Shown here: piece by piece, positions 46,291 to 59,049 of the stretch
Layout of the letters: the number at the start of each line of letters is the position of its first letter
Position numbering within the stretch: the first letter of the stretch is position 1
Origin: Morinoia aosen
Taxonomy: Eukaryota > Arthropoda > Malacostraca > Amphipoda > Talitridae
Reading direction: 5' to 3'
Assembly (NCBI GenBank): GCA_030386875.1
Contig: CM059573.1
Coordinates: 31,785,891 to 31,849,890, forward strand
DNA: 64,000 nucleotides
Translations under genes and position numbers: made by a program
Notes under the pieces: generated by a model
Database searches by the model: none
What the model saw: the letters and a program-made list of their open reading frames with translations, nothing else
What the model was told of the DNA's origin: nothing

Positions 46291-47594
46291 GGGAGACGTC
46301 CACGCAGAAATCGACTTTATAGATGAAATTGCTGTAACCTACATTCTATGTAATTTGGATATATTAAAATTGGCTTACATATGTATTTTCGAAAATCAAT
46401 AGAGGTCGTCTCTATAAGTTTTTCCCATTTTTCATATAATTTTGGAGACAATGTGAGAATGGGGTGAAACGCGTATTTCAAGAGGCGTTTTCTCGAGAAT
46501 TACCTATCGTAGTGCAATAATTTAGGCGTCATTGGATGTGCAAAGAGTTGTTGTATGACGAGTCGAACCATTATTTTAATATTCGCAATTTTTTAGTTAT
46601 AATGAAATTTATAAAGAAATTATAAAGTCATAATTTTTTCATTCATTTTTCAATGTAGCCAAAAATTACTATGAACTCAAAACTTTCTCATGTCAGTTGA
46701 TTGAGAAGATTTTTGCGCATCTAATGATAACTGAATCATTGTTGTACAATAAAAATTCTCGAAGAAAATAGATTTGGAAGAATAACCATGTACCCCCCCT
46801 TTTTTCCACATTTCCCCCATTATCTCCATAATTATGGCAAAATAGGAAAAAAGTTATACGCAAGACCCCAATTAATTTATTTAAAAACAGGCACTTCAAT
46901 TTTCACAGATCCAGATTCTATAAAAAGAATGTTACAGTCATTAAATAAATATTAACTGACATCTTCCAATCTGTAATTCTTTACATAAATGTTTCCTCTG
47001 TCATAAAATAAATATTATGATAGCAAAGATAGCTGATTTAAAAATCATTTTGTTGCGTAAACGTTTCGGCTTAAAGCTCAAGCCCTCATCAACACCAGTA
47101 AAATTGGTAAAGGGAACCCTGAAATTTCACTGTTCCCTTTACGAATTTTACTAGTGTTGATAATGGCTTGAGCTTTAAGCCGAAACGTTCACGCATTAAA
47201 ATGATTTTTAAATCAGCTATCTCTGCTATCAGTTTTATTTTAAAACTTGCAGGAGTACTTCAACTTAATTTGATCATATGTTTCCTATGTAATCAGAAAT
47301 TATCTTGACTATCAAAATAATCCTCCGACTCGTCGTGCAGCATCTTACTGCGTATCTAATGACACCTAAATAATTGCTCTAAGAAAAGTACTCTTTGAGA
47401 AGATGTTTCTTGAAAAGTAAGTACTTTCCACTACCCTTCCCCAATTGTGTTTAAAATTATGTCGAAAGTGGGAAAATGTTATAATGACGATCCCTATTTA
47501 CTTACAAAATACATCCGTATGCCAATTTTCACAGATCTAGATCCAATACGACAAATGTTATAGCCATTTCTTTGATTTTAGGTGGACGTCTCCC
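46291..47594. mobile_element. palindromic element with GGGAGACGTCCA ends
   Basis: GGGAGACGTCCA and TGGACGTCTCCC are the outer ends. Inverted similarity continues inward for about 200 bp (GCTGTAACCTACAT / GCTATAACATTTGT, AAAATTGGCATACG). No clear target duplication. The right end touches the donor site of a putative exon (47604), so it likely inserted in an intron. Confidence 0.6.
47005..47245. repeat. about 110-bp-arm palindrome made of two PLE-like 3' tails
   Basis: The arms share ATAGC, GATTTAAAAATCATTTT, AACGTTTCGGCTTAAAGCTC and AAAGGGAAC in inverse order, with a short centre near 47121. Each arm contains GCTTGAGCTTTAAGCCGAAACG, the hammerhead-like stem II plus GAAA signature seen at the PLE ends elsewhere in the window. 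Confidence 0.7.
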
Positions 47595-47603
47595 TCTACT
47601 CAC

Positions 47604-47759
47604 CAATGATTTGGACGCAGAATGGAACCACTCTGAATCCTCGTTTTTCTCGATGCCGGTTTTCCCAGACCCAGTAGCTAAACTGTACATCACTTCTTTG
47701 AGGATGCGATGTATGGTGTTTCCGCAGTTGACCCCTACATAAGGCTTGAGCGTGTCAAT
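47604..47759 (-). CDS. putative exon of an unidentified host gene
   Basis: The 156-bp segment (52 codons, no stop) lies between a strong acceptor (AATACTTTCAG) and the donor TTG|GTGAGT, phase 0 on both sides. It reads IDTLKPYVGVNCGNTIHRIL, then KEVMYSLATGSGKTGIEKNE, then DSEWFHSASKSL. The composition is protein-like and the region is not repeated elsewhere in the window. GSGKT alone is not evidence for a P-loop here. I do not recognise the family. The neighbouring segment 48864-48919 joins it in frame. Confidence 0.5.
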
Positions 47760-48863
47760 CTGAAAGTATTAGTCTAGTTGAGACAAAGGTTTGCTGCAAG
47801 CATGATTACAAAATAACTTTAGAGAAAATTGCATACAATGGAGGAAAGCAATGCACATTATTCTAGATGAATGATTTCTACATTTTATGGTTTACATGCG
47901 TTTCACTGCAACATTCAAAACTTTTTTGATGTTTCATTGTTCATTTTCCTTTAACTTTCATACCTATGCCAGATTGCTGAATATTAATTCTTCCACATTA
48001 CTCATCGGTACCAAATTATTCATTCCCCATTACTAGTCGACCACTTCCATATGATGATCTGATTCTATTCAAATTATCCTTCCCGAACTTGAATTTCTGT
48101 AACATACTTTCTTACCTCCCAGTAAACTATGGTACATATGAAGTAAACTCTATTCCACTCTATTCCTAGCATGAGCTTCTTTTCTCCCACCAGTCATTTG
48201 CATCAACATACGTTGTTTCAAATGTATTGCATCATTCTCCTACCTTCCACCTCTATGCTTATTTTCATCTTTACTTCTACCCTTTGACCAATCAAACTAA
48301 GTTTACAGGATCTCAATCTTAGCCATTTTCACTTTTACATGCGCAATGCTTTCACTACATTAAAACTCCAAATTTTTCATATTCCTCTTCCCATTTTATC
48401 CACCCATTTAACAAGCTCTTAACATCAACCTATAAATACAACTCTACAAAAAAAAAAATCCATCATAAACCAGGCATTCTCATCTACAGTGATTCTTTCT
48501 TATTTCCATAAATACAAAGTCATTCAGTAATAGTTAATTTTCATTATAATGGGTTCTCTAGATTGTTTGGAATAAGACATTAGCAAACTAGTGATATACA
48601 TCGATATCCAACAGATATAAACAATAAGCCGGTGTTTTAAATTAACCTGAGAACACTTAGTGTGTTCATTTCACACCAACTCATTCCGAATGGAAGGAAT
48701 AAACTTTGGCATATACATACCGGTAAAAACATAAATAATAAAATAAATAGTTCTATTGCTTCCTGAAAATTAAGGGAGGATCTTTCATTATACCTCTTGT
48801 GGTTCACCATTGATTAGGATAACGAAGCTTAAATATACATATTCAAAAAGAAATAAAACTTAC

Positions 48864-48919
48864 TTTGGCTGAGAGATGACTGGTTCTGTTGTCCGGGTGA
48901 AAGCGATACATTGAGGAAG
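48864..48919 (-). CDS. putative exon joining in frame to 47604-47759
   Basis: The 56-bp segment lies between acceptor TAACTTTTTCTCAG and donor AAA|GTAAGT. In the frame that joins the next segment it reads SSMYRFHPDNRTSHLSAK. A different frame is also open, so the call depends on the splice to 47759. The upstream partner would have to end in phase 1, which the segment at 48931-49014 does not do. Confidence 0.4.
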
Positions 48920-48930
48920 CTGAGAAAAAG

Positions 48931-49014
48931 TTACTCTGCCCTCAACAAATTCTCATTCTGTTGTTGAGGTCCCAGTGATACCGTGCAGGTTTTTTTTGTA
49001 GTGGTCATGCGTTC
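48931..49014 (-). CDS. putative last exon, joins 49497-49686 in phase
   Basis: A strong acceptor (CTTCACTCCCCAG) is followed by 27 codons and a stop: ERMTTTKKTCTVSLGPQQQN then ENLLRAE. Phase 0 matches the donor of the segment at 49497. A stop here conflicts with reading on into 48864-48919, so there may be two genes, alternative exons, or one of the calls is wrong. Confidence 0.3.
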   Translation of the reverse strand, partial: ERMTTTKKTCTVSLGPQQQNENLLRAE

Positions 49015-49496
49015 CTGGGGAGTGAAGAAAATTAAATTGTAAACTTTTTTGAAAAATTATTAAATTACATGAATAATATTTTCGTATGTGCTACATATGC
49101 ATTACCTGTTCATTTTAGAAACCTATTTCACCACCATTATAACTGACTTTTTGTTTTGTTTTTATTTGAAATAAATATTTTCTATTTGCCACTTGTTTAT
49201 TTCTACAACGTGCCCACATTGGGTCAAAGAACTTCACCACTTGGTTGGGACAGTTAAAATAAATATACAAAGATCAAAAAACACAATTTTTGATGTATTT
49301 TAGAAATATTTTGGATTTCATGGTGATGTCTGAAAGGAATGTATTGCACAAAAATTCAAAACACTTAGCAAAAAATTGGCATTATGTCGCATTGCGACAT
49401 TCATCTTGCAATTGGAAAAGAGTATTTAATGCAACAAAAGCTGAAAGGAATTCAAAATACAAGGCACCAATGACATAGACTAAATTTAAGTCTTAC

Positions 49497-49686
49497 TTGC
49501 AGTTGTGAGCACTGTGCACAAGCACTGCTGCCACTTGGAGGTCTTTGGTTGTTGCTCTTTTTATGATTGTCCATGTGGGTTTTTCCAATAACATGGTACA
49601 ACAGCACTTGTTCTCTCATTAGTAAACTTACTTTTTGCAGTTTTTCCACGTCTTTCATTTCCACTGACCAGATGAGTTTCCCAGAT
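49497..49686 (-). CDS. putative exon, charged/coiled-coil-like
   Basis: Open for 63 codons to the donor CAA|GTAAGA. It reads SGKLIWSVEMKDVEKLQKVS, then LLMREQVLLYHVIGKTHMDN, then HKKSNNQRPPSGSSACAQCS. An alternative donor exists after LQK (GTAAGTTT). The acceptor is weak. No family was recognised. Confidence 0.3.
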
Positions 49687-49699
49687 CTTTCGAGAATTT

Positions 49700-52100
49700 T
49701 TTTAGTTATAAGTCAGGTTTATGTATTTCTTTCATAGAGACTTTATTAGAATAATAATTGCCTACACAAATTATTAAGGCTCGAAATTCAATAGCATTCG
49801 CAAGGATTGCATCAGCTGTGTATTTATTATATTGTAGAGGGGTATGCCATCAATGTTCATTCTTAAACAAATGAGAGATGCACTCTCATGTTAGAAATTT
49901 CTCTCTAATTTTTTTTCAACTGCTAACCCAATCAAGGTGCACACACTCTCTTTACACATGTCACACTCACTTCGCACTTAATCATCTTCACTGTTACAAA
50001 TTGACAAAGAGCTGCTGGAATTAGCAGTCGTTATGTCCAATTCACTGCACGTTTCTTCAAATCTTTCTGGAGAAATGACTTTCTGAGGAGCTACCTACGT
50101 CGCAGTTTGAATTTTCCAAACTAACAACAATCCTTGGCCTTTCTGTCTTTCACTTTATTCGTGGAATAATTTTTTCATTCTCTGATTTTCCTTCACCGTA
50201 GCACAAATGCTAAGTGTATTTTTTGAACTTTCAAGCTCATCTCACAAACTCAGCACGCCCAAAGCTTAGTTTGACTAACGCTCTTGCTGTGAAGTTGTGA
50301 CTGATGTAAACATTGACGGTGGTGAAATGTGTGTTACCAGAAAAATAGTTTTATATATTTGCTATTTCATCTGATAATTTAACTACTTCGTTGGAAATCA
50401 AAGTCATTAAAATATTCTTCACAATGAAATAAAATAACTGATGAATGAATTCAATTATAAGATGCAAAGTTGCCAGTAAATACTATTGCTGGAGTAATAG
50501 TACAGGCGCTTTATGTACATGCTTGTGCAATTCATATGATACTTGCATCTAAAATTTGGAAGTTGCATCACAATTGCTCATAATAATTTTACCCCTTGCG
50601 CAAATAGAATTATTTTCCCCATATCCCTGCGTATGTTTATTCGTTCGTTCGTGTGCAACGCCATGCTTGTTTCTTATTAAATTGATCAAGTCATTTATGT
50701 TGACCATCAGAATTTTAAGTTCCCATTATTAGGAACGGAACGACGAAGGGATTTTCAAGTAGTTGGGATTTTATTTCTCCAACAAAATAGTTGCTGAATA
50801 GATTGAATGCATGAAGGAGTTTAAAATGTGAAAATAAGCAAACAAAATTTCCATCATGGCTAACACATTTTACATTAAATAACCTAGAATTCCCAGCGTT
50901 GTTCTCATAGAAAAATTGGAATATACACTTGTACACAATTGGTGGTAAACTATTTCTGAAAACGTAATAGCTGTGAAAATTGACTTGAAATAAACCAACT
51001 TCACTTCTCAGTCGGCTTATTTCTTTAAATTGAAAGTTTTACGTTTGATTTGAAATCAAATTTTGGTCTTGTAATGTACACTGGTTCAAAAACAAATAAC
51101 TCATATTTTAATTATTGAGGAGCAGCGCCGATTTTCTGTTAAGATAACTTCAGGTATTTCTGCTCAGAATTTCTGCATTGATCTGCGGTGCGGTGTTCGG
51201 TGAAAAAATTTATTCCCGTACAGTGTTCCGCACTGATCCTTGAAAAGATGCACTGTCCCAAGATAATCGATGGTGATCCGCACTAGCATTTCTAACTGGG
51301 TCACACATCATAAAATTGAATAACTTGTTACATGATTGGGCAAACTTCGTCTGAGATTTTATAACATTCCTCATTCACTTGATTCTCCATGCCTAGATTT
51401 TTGTAATTAGTATTAGTTCCGGAATTTACGAAATTGTTCGAATGAGTAACTCATGATAGGTGTGAGGAGTTTAAAGCTGCAATGTAGAATTCTGCATTTT
51501 CAAGTCTAAAGGGTTTCATAGCATCAGGAGTGTGAAGCTTGCAAGTGGATGGAAGGAGCTCATAAATTTACAAGGAAATTACCGAAGTTCTTCAATTTTA
51601 CAATTATGTAAAATAAGACTACTCGTGTTTTCCTAAAGCAAATGAGGATAAAATTCATGAGAACTCACGCCCTTTCACTATTAAATGAATGTTCTTAACA
51701 TATAGGGCGTATGTTGACAGGAAAAATTATGTCTCAATGAAAGAAATAGCAATAAAATAAATTGTATCCAGTCATGCCAGACCTTTCACTACAACGGATA
51801 CACATTCGTGACTGACAACCCGTTCAAGTCTACGATTGCTACGTAATCCCTCGATTTCCGACAAAAATTGTCTCTATTGAACGTATTGAAGTGATACTTA
51901 ATATACTTGGGTGAATTTTCATTTCTATTACATTCTCCTGATTTGATTTTTTGGATTCTTTGCTATAGCGAACAAGATAATCAAAGAAAACGATTTTCAA
52001 GAGAATTGCAAAATTATACACGTTGAAGGGGAAAATCGGTTTGAAAACACGATTTTAGCGTCATACAACAGAAATGCTGTGCCCCTAATATTTTCGTTTC
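49700..52100. other. no identified gene or element
   Basis: AT-rich, possibly intron or intergenic. Open frames such as minus 50936-50715 and 52021-51839 have no recognisable features. Confidence 0.35.
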
Positions 52101-52104
52101 TTGG

Positions 52105-52330
52105 TGTACTAGTGTACATGACCCGTCAAAAATAACGTGATTCGATAGTTTCCTTCAAAAAATCTCAAAATATTAATGATAAACATGTTCATCCAAATAG
52201 TAACCGCTATAAAAATATTCTTGTACTTGCACACTGGTGAAACTCTTTTCACAAATACGGTCATTACGCATCCCTATGAGCGTCCCAGATTGATGGAAGA
52301 AGCGAGCGCCAAACAAATAAACAAATAAAT
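52105..52330. mobile_element. family H fragment
   Basis: Matches 32650-32880 in the same orientation: CTAGTGTACATGA, GTCAAAAATAACG, ACTTGCACACTGGTGAAACTC, ACGGTCATTA-GCATC. No termini were found. Confidence 0.6.
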
Positions 52331-52419
52331 TTTCACACTAAGGGTACTAATGGGTAAGATTTTTTTCCAGTAATTTAAAAACCAAAGGATTTTGTCATTT
52401 TTCTGTTGTTTCTAGAACA

Positions 52420-52819
52420 TCAAAAAGAAACATTTTCCTTGAGCAATTTGTTTTCTTTTCTCTTGTTTTTCTTTTTCTTTCCCTTGAGCTCACTATAAAA
52501 TCTTACGTTCCGATTCCTGATTATGAGCGTCAATTTGGAGTCTGCAAACAAAATACGCAGGAGAGCTGTTCGAATGACACGCCGAGGAAGGCAGTTGATA
52601 GACCTCTTAACGTTTTCCCTCACAGATGCTGACTGATCCTGCAACTTTATTCTGACACGAGCTGGAAACTCCAATTAAAAGTTGCTTTATCAGATTCTTA
52701 AGAGCAATAAGAAATCCAAATAGGTGCCGATTTGGCTTTGCTACTGATGGGCAAGACTTGCCACGCCACTCGGCCATTTCTCCTTCTATCTCAGATAGTA
52801 ATGGCAATTGAGCAGCCAT
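52420..52819 (-). CDS. hypothetical protein remnant, two overlapping frames
   Basis: An ATG at 52819 opens MAAQLPLLSEIEGEMAEWRG, then KSCPSVAKPNRHLFGFLIAL, and continues to a stop at 52607. From about 52674 another frame carries on (FPARVRIKLQDQSASVREN, then RVIRTALLRILFADSKLT) to a Lys-rich tail at 52420. The sensible composition on both sides of the overlap suggests one gene with a frameshift or an unseen splice. Unrecognised; possibly a mobile-element protein. Confidence 0.3.
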
Positions 52820-52829
52820 TTTTTTAGCA

Positions 52830-55585
52830 TTTTTTGCTACATAGGTTTAGTTACATTTTGAGGTGAGAACGTGTAAAAAATTTTAGATTTGTGGCGAAGT
52901 TCGATGATGGTGAATGGTAGTGGGCAACAGCTACTGCTATTAGACAAAAATGATGATCAAGAAAAAAGTTTTGCTAGCAACACGAATGCGTCACGCTACC
53001 GAATAATTTTTTCTTCAAAAAACTAATCTGGTTGCATTCAAAAGTTTTTGTCATTATTCCTGCGAGACAAAGGTACAGCAGGATCAGCAATTAACTATCA
53101 GATAATTCTCCATAAACTTATGCTATGAACTCCGTAAAAGAGTCGAATATTGTGCAATATGAAATTTTTAACTACCATTTATTTCAGGCCCAAATTTACG
53201 GGTTTGATCTAATTCGAATGTGAAACATCATATCTTTGAATTAATAGGGGGAATTACGTACAATCTACTACTAATGATTTTTCAAAAACAGGTTAATGAA
53301 CCATTTAAGGCGATTTTATTCATGTTCATGTTAATGAGGGTAAAATAACTTTATTAATAAACAAGAGCCAATTTCCTCACAAACGCAAATTCTACTGAGA
53401 TTTTCAGCCAGGTACGAGAGAAATGTCTTCCCCGGAAGCTATTCTCAATTTTCTTCTTGTTCATAATAATTATTGAAAGAAAAGTTACTTTAAACGTGAT
53501 GCATAAAAAATTTCCTGACGCTACTAATATACGTTCACTTTAAGCAAAGAATAGTCAATAAGACATGCAAAACAATTTTCAGGAGCAGTTCTACAGATAA
53601 CATTGTTCAATAATAAGGCTGAAGTAATTTTCAATAATAATATTATGCAATTTTTTAGTGATTTGAACTGATGCGTTTACTATGATGGCTTCTTTCATCA
53701 CATGAGATCCCAAACCCTAGCAATATTATTTTTTCCCATTCTCATGAATTAACCAACTTATTACATAAATTGACATTATTGATAAATTTAATAAATAATA
53801 AAATCAAATCATTTAAAATAATCACGTACCATACATCAAGGAAACTGAAAACCGTTGTGTTAAGTTAACACAGACCGTCAATAGTAAAAAGTAAGATGTT
53901 GAAGCTTGCTCTTCAATTAGGCTCGTTGTAACACTGAACACAACTCTCTACCGTTGTGCTTGTTTTCCTTTTGAGGGAAGGGTAACGGATAGTAGCAATC
54001 CTTGTGATGAAAGAAGCAATTACATCTGTCAGGAATTTGCCTAGTAGCGCCATTATTCCAAACTACGGTTGTCTAACTCAAACGCCTGTGAGTATTCGGT
54101 ATGTGAGTGAATTGACCTTGAGTGTTAACATTCAGATGAAGCTCTTAGTAATACGTATTTAATAACGACATTTACTTTGCTACATTAATCTCCACCCCAG
54201 CTCTCTGCCTTTCGTCTCTGCAGCAGAATTCTACTCAGCAGTAGTGTATTCCCAGCAATTTTGAGGTCAGCTCGGCTCAATTTTACCCGTCACTCATATT
54301 AAAAATATCGCACCATCCATTCATTGGACATCTACAGAGAACTAAGAACAGTTCTTTCTTCCGGTTGTACGTAGAAGAGTCCATTTTTGTCATCCTTAAA
54401 AAATCAATCACTATCTATAGCGCATGTGTGATTTTTTTCCGTGAGCTACCTTTGTTCAATTACATATTTTTTAGTTCCTTGCACGTTTACTTATTTTCAA
54501 ACTCTAAAATATCAAGAAAATTTCCTTATTGCCATTTATCACAAGAGATTTCGAAGGATAGCTCAACGAGGTGTAGTTAAGTTATGGAGCAAAGATTTTC
54601 GTTTGCATGCTCTATTTTCTCCCGCCACTTTTGACTCAGGCTCAGTCTCTGTTACGGGGGCTCTTGTTGCACTAAATGATGTCATTAACATTTCCGGTTT
54701 TTCTTCTTGAAACCATCACCTAACAACACAACGAAACAATTTCGTCACGGAAGCAGCGCCCGCGCATCTCAGTAGTTATGTTATCTCATAAAGCACCACG
54801 TTTCTTCCCTTCTGATACCGCCGAATGCCACGCTTCGCAACAACTCCTCCGTTCCATCGGTCGTGCTGCAGCCGTGCTGTAACTTCAATAAATTACGTTT
54901 GATGGCCTATTAAGGAAAATGTGATCGCCCTGGCAAATGGTTTTCGGGTAAAGTAGATGGCTGCAAAGGGCAGCTTAGGGGCAATGTAATAGCATGTCAC
55001 TACGAAAATAATGGATCATCAGGATGAAAACTCCATCTTGCTCGTGTAGAAGTAGCAGTTAACTAATCACTTGAAAATAATTTCCTTTTAACTTCCTACT
55101 CCCAGCCCAAAATGAATTCACAGCATGGAACTTTCATCACTTTTCCTTATCAGGTTAAGTTGAAATAATGAACAGCGTTTCAGTAATGAAACCTGTGTTC
55201 AATGATTATGGGAACATACGTTTAAGTATGAGTCCGTCGGTACACAAACAGTAGTTTATTTCATTAGTTAATTTTATTAGCACTACGTTTCGATCACGTT
55301 GTGTTTGACCACCAAAACCATATTCTCCTCAAGAAAAATATCAAAGTTCTCTGTGAACGTCTATGAACTTTTTTACACCCTGCTCACTTATTACGAAGGC
55401 TATCAGTGTCGTCTCTCAAAACTCTTCATTTCAAACGCTTACTTTCGTAACGATGCATAATTTTCATGAAGCTTCAGTGCATAAAATCAAAGAGTGCCTT
55501 AATCATGTATTATTTGTGCACTGACAAATCTGTGTAAGTGGCAATTTTTTAAGTGAAGTACTGTAGTTTCTCACGGAACAGAAGA
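52830..55585. other. no identified gene or element
   Basis: AT-rich with a slightly less AT-rich part at 54180-54990. The plus frames at 54365-54710 have no domain. Confidence 0.35.
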
Positions 55586-55589
55586 ACTC

Positions 55590-56021
55590 TTAATCGACTA
55601 GCAGGCATTTTACTCTAAGCATTACAGAATTAAAACTATCCGAGCTATTACATACTTTATAAGCTCTATTCGTACATTTGAAACATTTTTTGTTTACTTG
55701 CGTAGCATCAGAGTCATAATTTATAGTTTCTCCCGCATGAGAAGGCTTGACGTACACTGATCTTTGAAAAGTACCGTGAAAAGCTTCAACCAAAACACCT
55801 AGAAACAGCAGTTTCCCGTCCACACCCAATTCGTACGTGAAATTCAACACCGACTGATACGTCACCAACTTCTTTAACATATGCAACTGATCTACACCTT
55901 TTACTTTAATGAAAATATCATCTACGTATCAACACTGCAATAATAGTTTTGCAGGCATAGAGTTAATTGCAATTTTCAACACAGGGCATGTAGAAATTCG
56001 TCAACGTGGCAACGTGGGTTC
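55590..56021 (-). pseudogene. Penelope-like element 5, RT C-terminal half
   Basis: The minus strand carries YVDDIFIKVKGVDQLHMLKK (YxDD site, preceded by a stop where Arg is usual), then KLLFLGVLVEAFHGTFQRSV, VKPSHAGETINYDSDATQVN and CTNRAYKVCNSSDSF, the PLE thumb/connector as at 5042-5890. The upstream half of the same RT is at 63013-63545, across the Harbinger insertion. No endonuclease was found downstream. Confidence 0.75.
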
Positions 56022-57059
56022 TAATGCCGGGGCCACACTAGTCTAACGTCCGTTCGTCAAATGAACTCCGTATGTCAAATGAACGCTGGAAGGCCCGTTC
56101 GATCATCATTTGATGAATGGATGCTCGTCATTTCGTGAAAGGTCGTCGGAGGTTTTCAGTCACCAAATGAACTACGAAGAACAAAGATGGCGGACAGTGT
56201 TGACAAGTGTCGCAGCTGTTATGTTGACTTTAAAAGATGATTGTGGCCAATTTTGGCAGGAAATATATATAAAATATGGTTTTTAGCTGTTTTCGTGGTG
56301 GTATCAAAATGTAAAGCAATGAAATTCAGTGCTAGGTCTTGCAGTTTAGTGAAAATCAAGTAGCCTGTTACCAATCAAATTTAGCGTTCATTTACAACAA
56401 TGTCGACATGTTTTACATGGATGATAATGTGGTAAATGAAAAACTTTTGGTTTTGTAATTTTTTAGCATTGCTCATGAATGCTATTCACAGAAAAATGTG
56501 TCAAACAACTTGTTTTGCAGGCATTTTTATTGCAGTTCCTTCCAGTTTATCAAAATTTATTTATTGTTTCATAAATTATAAGTTTCAATATAATTGAATA
56601 GAATTATACTTCATGTTAAAGTGTTAAATTTATTTAATGTGTTCTATAAAAAAGATCCATCTAATTTTAATGTCTTTTGATTTACAGATCCTAGACAACC
56701 AGAAGGTAGATATAGCTTAAAACTTGCATTAATTATGTAGACCTTTAAAAAATAATCGTGATTAATAAACTTTGTGAGTGTATTCAGGTTTTTGGGAACC
56801 ACCAATCAGCTTTATACTTCTAGGTAAGTGAATGGTGTGCAAGAATGCCTCAAGAGTTCATTTCTTTTTTTTTGCAGGTGTTAAAAGTGAGTTAATTAAG
56901 TAAATATTCTAAATGAGCAGTTATTTCATTCAACAATGAAATAGGTCATTTTGAGAATGCAGGGTTAAACATTGGCTGAAATCAAATAGGGATTGATGAT
57001 ATGAACAATGTAATTGAAAATGCGGATGCTAGCAAAAAATATCTTAAAGTATTTTTGAT

Positions 57060-57815
57060 TCATGTTAGACTTGTTCTTTTAGTGGAAATTACAACGGTCA
57101 ATTTTTGCTTTAATATTGTCAACGATTTTCCCATAATTTTGTTACCAATAATCAATCATGGAACACATTTAAAAACGTTTTACATGAATGACATTCTGCT
57201 CACTGATGCGTTATTTTTGAATTATTCAACTGTGAAGTTGGCTAGTGCGTGCCAGGGAAGCAAGTGTGACAAAGGTTAAAGGTTAACATTCATAATTTAG
57301 TTAAAAACGGAAGCTAACCCCCTATTACAAAATTAAAGAGGTTGGGTCGTGTGGGGTAGCCATAATTCTTCTAATTAGTGAAAATTATAAAATTATAAAT
57401 AAAGGTTTCTAGTTACGTCCATTTACATCATCTCCAATGACGGCCACCCGGTACTCGAGATGGCGGCCGCCATCTTGGAGCGGATGTAAACGGACGTCAC
57501 TAGAAACCTTCATTCATAATTTTCACTAGAAGAACTGTGGCTACCCCTTATGACACAACCTCTTTACGTTTGTAATAAGGGGTTAGCTTCCGTTTCAACT
57601 CTGAAATTACGCAATGAAAGCCATTCAGGAGTGCCGCTGGTATAACTTCAAACTTAAATAACTCGAAAACTAAGCGTTTTCGAGCACATTGTCATTCAAG
57701 TAAAACGTCTTAAAATCGACTATATTACCTATCTATGGCAACAAAATTATGAAAATCGTTGACAACATTAAAGTAAAAATTGACCATTACAACTAACAAT
57801 GACTTGATCAGGTTT
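57060..57815. mobile_element. palindromic MITE inside the Harbinger element
   Basis: The arms pair over most of the length: GGTCAATTTTTGCTTTAATATT with its inverse near 57770, AACGGAAGCTAACCCC with its inverse near 57590, and GGTTTCTAGT with its inverse near 57500. The centre at about 57460 is ATGGCGGCCGCCAT, a perfect palindrome. A decayed arm lies at 38390-38500. The outer limits and target duplication are not resolved. Confidence 0.65.
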
Positions 57816-59049
57816 AAAAATCCACTGTTTTTTGTGATTACCATTAGTCATATATTTCCCTTCAGGATTACTGCATAATCTTATGTTTAAGCAAAAGGTG
57901 TTAGATAATTATTTTTAACTTTCAAGTTCTGTACAATGAGCATGAGCATGTCAATGTTGAACATAACAAAAATGATAAGTAGGGCCATTATTACCTACCA
58001 GTGTTGATAGACAAACATTATTGACATTAGGTTATGAGTTTAGATAATGTTTGTAATGGTATTGATGTTCTGTGGAGTACAACAAGTAGTATAAATGTTA
58101 GTGGTGACCTATTTAAATTGCCTGTTATTTGTATCACATTAGATCCTGAAATTTTACTCTTAATTTTGAATTTGTTGTTTTATCTATTGAATTATAAATA
58201 TTCTATTTATCTGAAGCTGCTGATCATCTATGATGAAATTAGTCTGCTCGATGTTGTTTTACTCTTAAATTTGTACCTTTTTGCAAATGTGAAAATTAGT
58301 ACAGATGTCTTATTGCAATTCTGAATGTCAGTGGAATTTGGGCATTAAAGTTTGATACATCTGTTTTAAAGTATTTGGCAGAAAAGTTAGAATTCTGAAA
58401 ATCGTCGAGATTCTCTGCAAATTATTCTGAATTTAGGCGAGAAGCTTGTGGAAAAATGTGCACTTGTTACCGACAGTTTTAGAAGCAAAGTAAACATAGC
58501 TCGATAGTATTTTTTTCTTAACAATGTGAACATTTTGCTAGGAGGACAATTTCACATTTAGACCATACAGTTGAGGTTTTATGAAAACTATCATTATGAC
58601 ATAGATGAATCTTTGTAGTCTTGTGTGACCCTCATGTAACATAAAGTGGAGGTTTTTATTGTTCCTCATTTGAGTTCTCAATGAAACTCATGGAAAACTT
58701 TTCCTTCATTAGCTAATAATTTTCAGTGTTGGATGAAAGTCAGTACCAGATTGTGCGACTGCATACTCTGGGGTGAACATTATTTTAGCAATACCTAATG
58801 ATATTTCTTTCAACCTACAATTTTCAAACATTTCACTACACATATCTCTACTTCTTGTGTTATTCCCTAACAAAACATGTTCATTTTCAATAAAGCTCAT
58901 GTACTGGAGCAAACAAATATGTTCTACGCACTTGAATAATCAAGTCTGTCACAAACACTATTGCAAGAATTAATATTACTAGTAAATATGTTGAGGACTA
59001 TTATATCAATGGTGTAAGAATAATTCTAATTGATATTATTTTTTTCAGA

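Noticed and set aside
47604-47759. P-loop NTPase from the string GSGKT
   Set aside because: No hydrophobic strand precedes it and no Walker B follows; a five-residue match is not enough.
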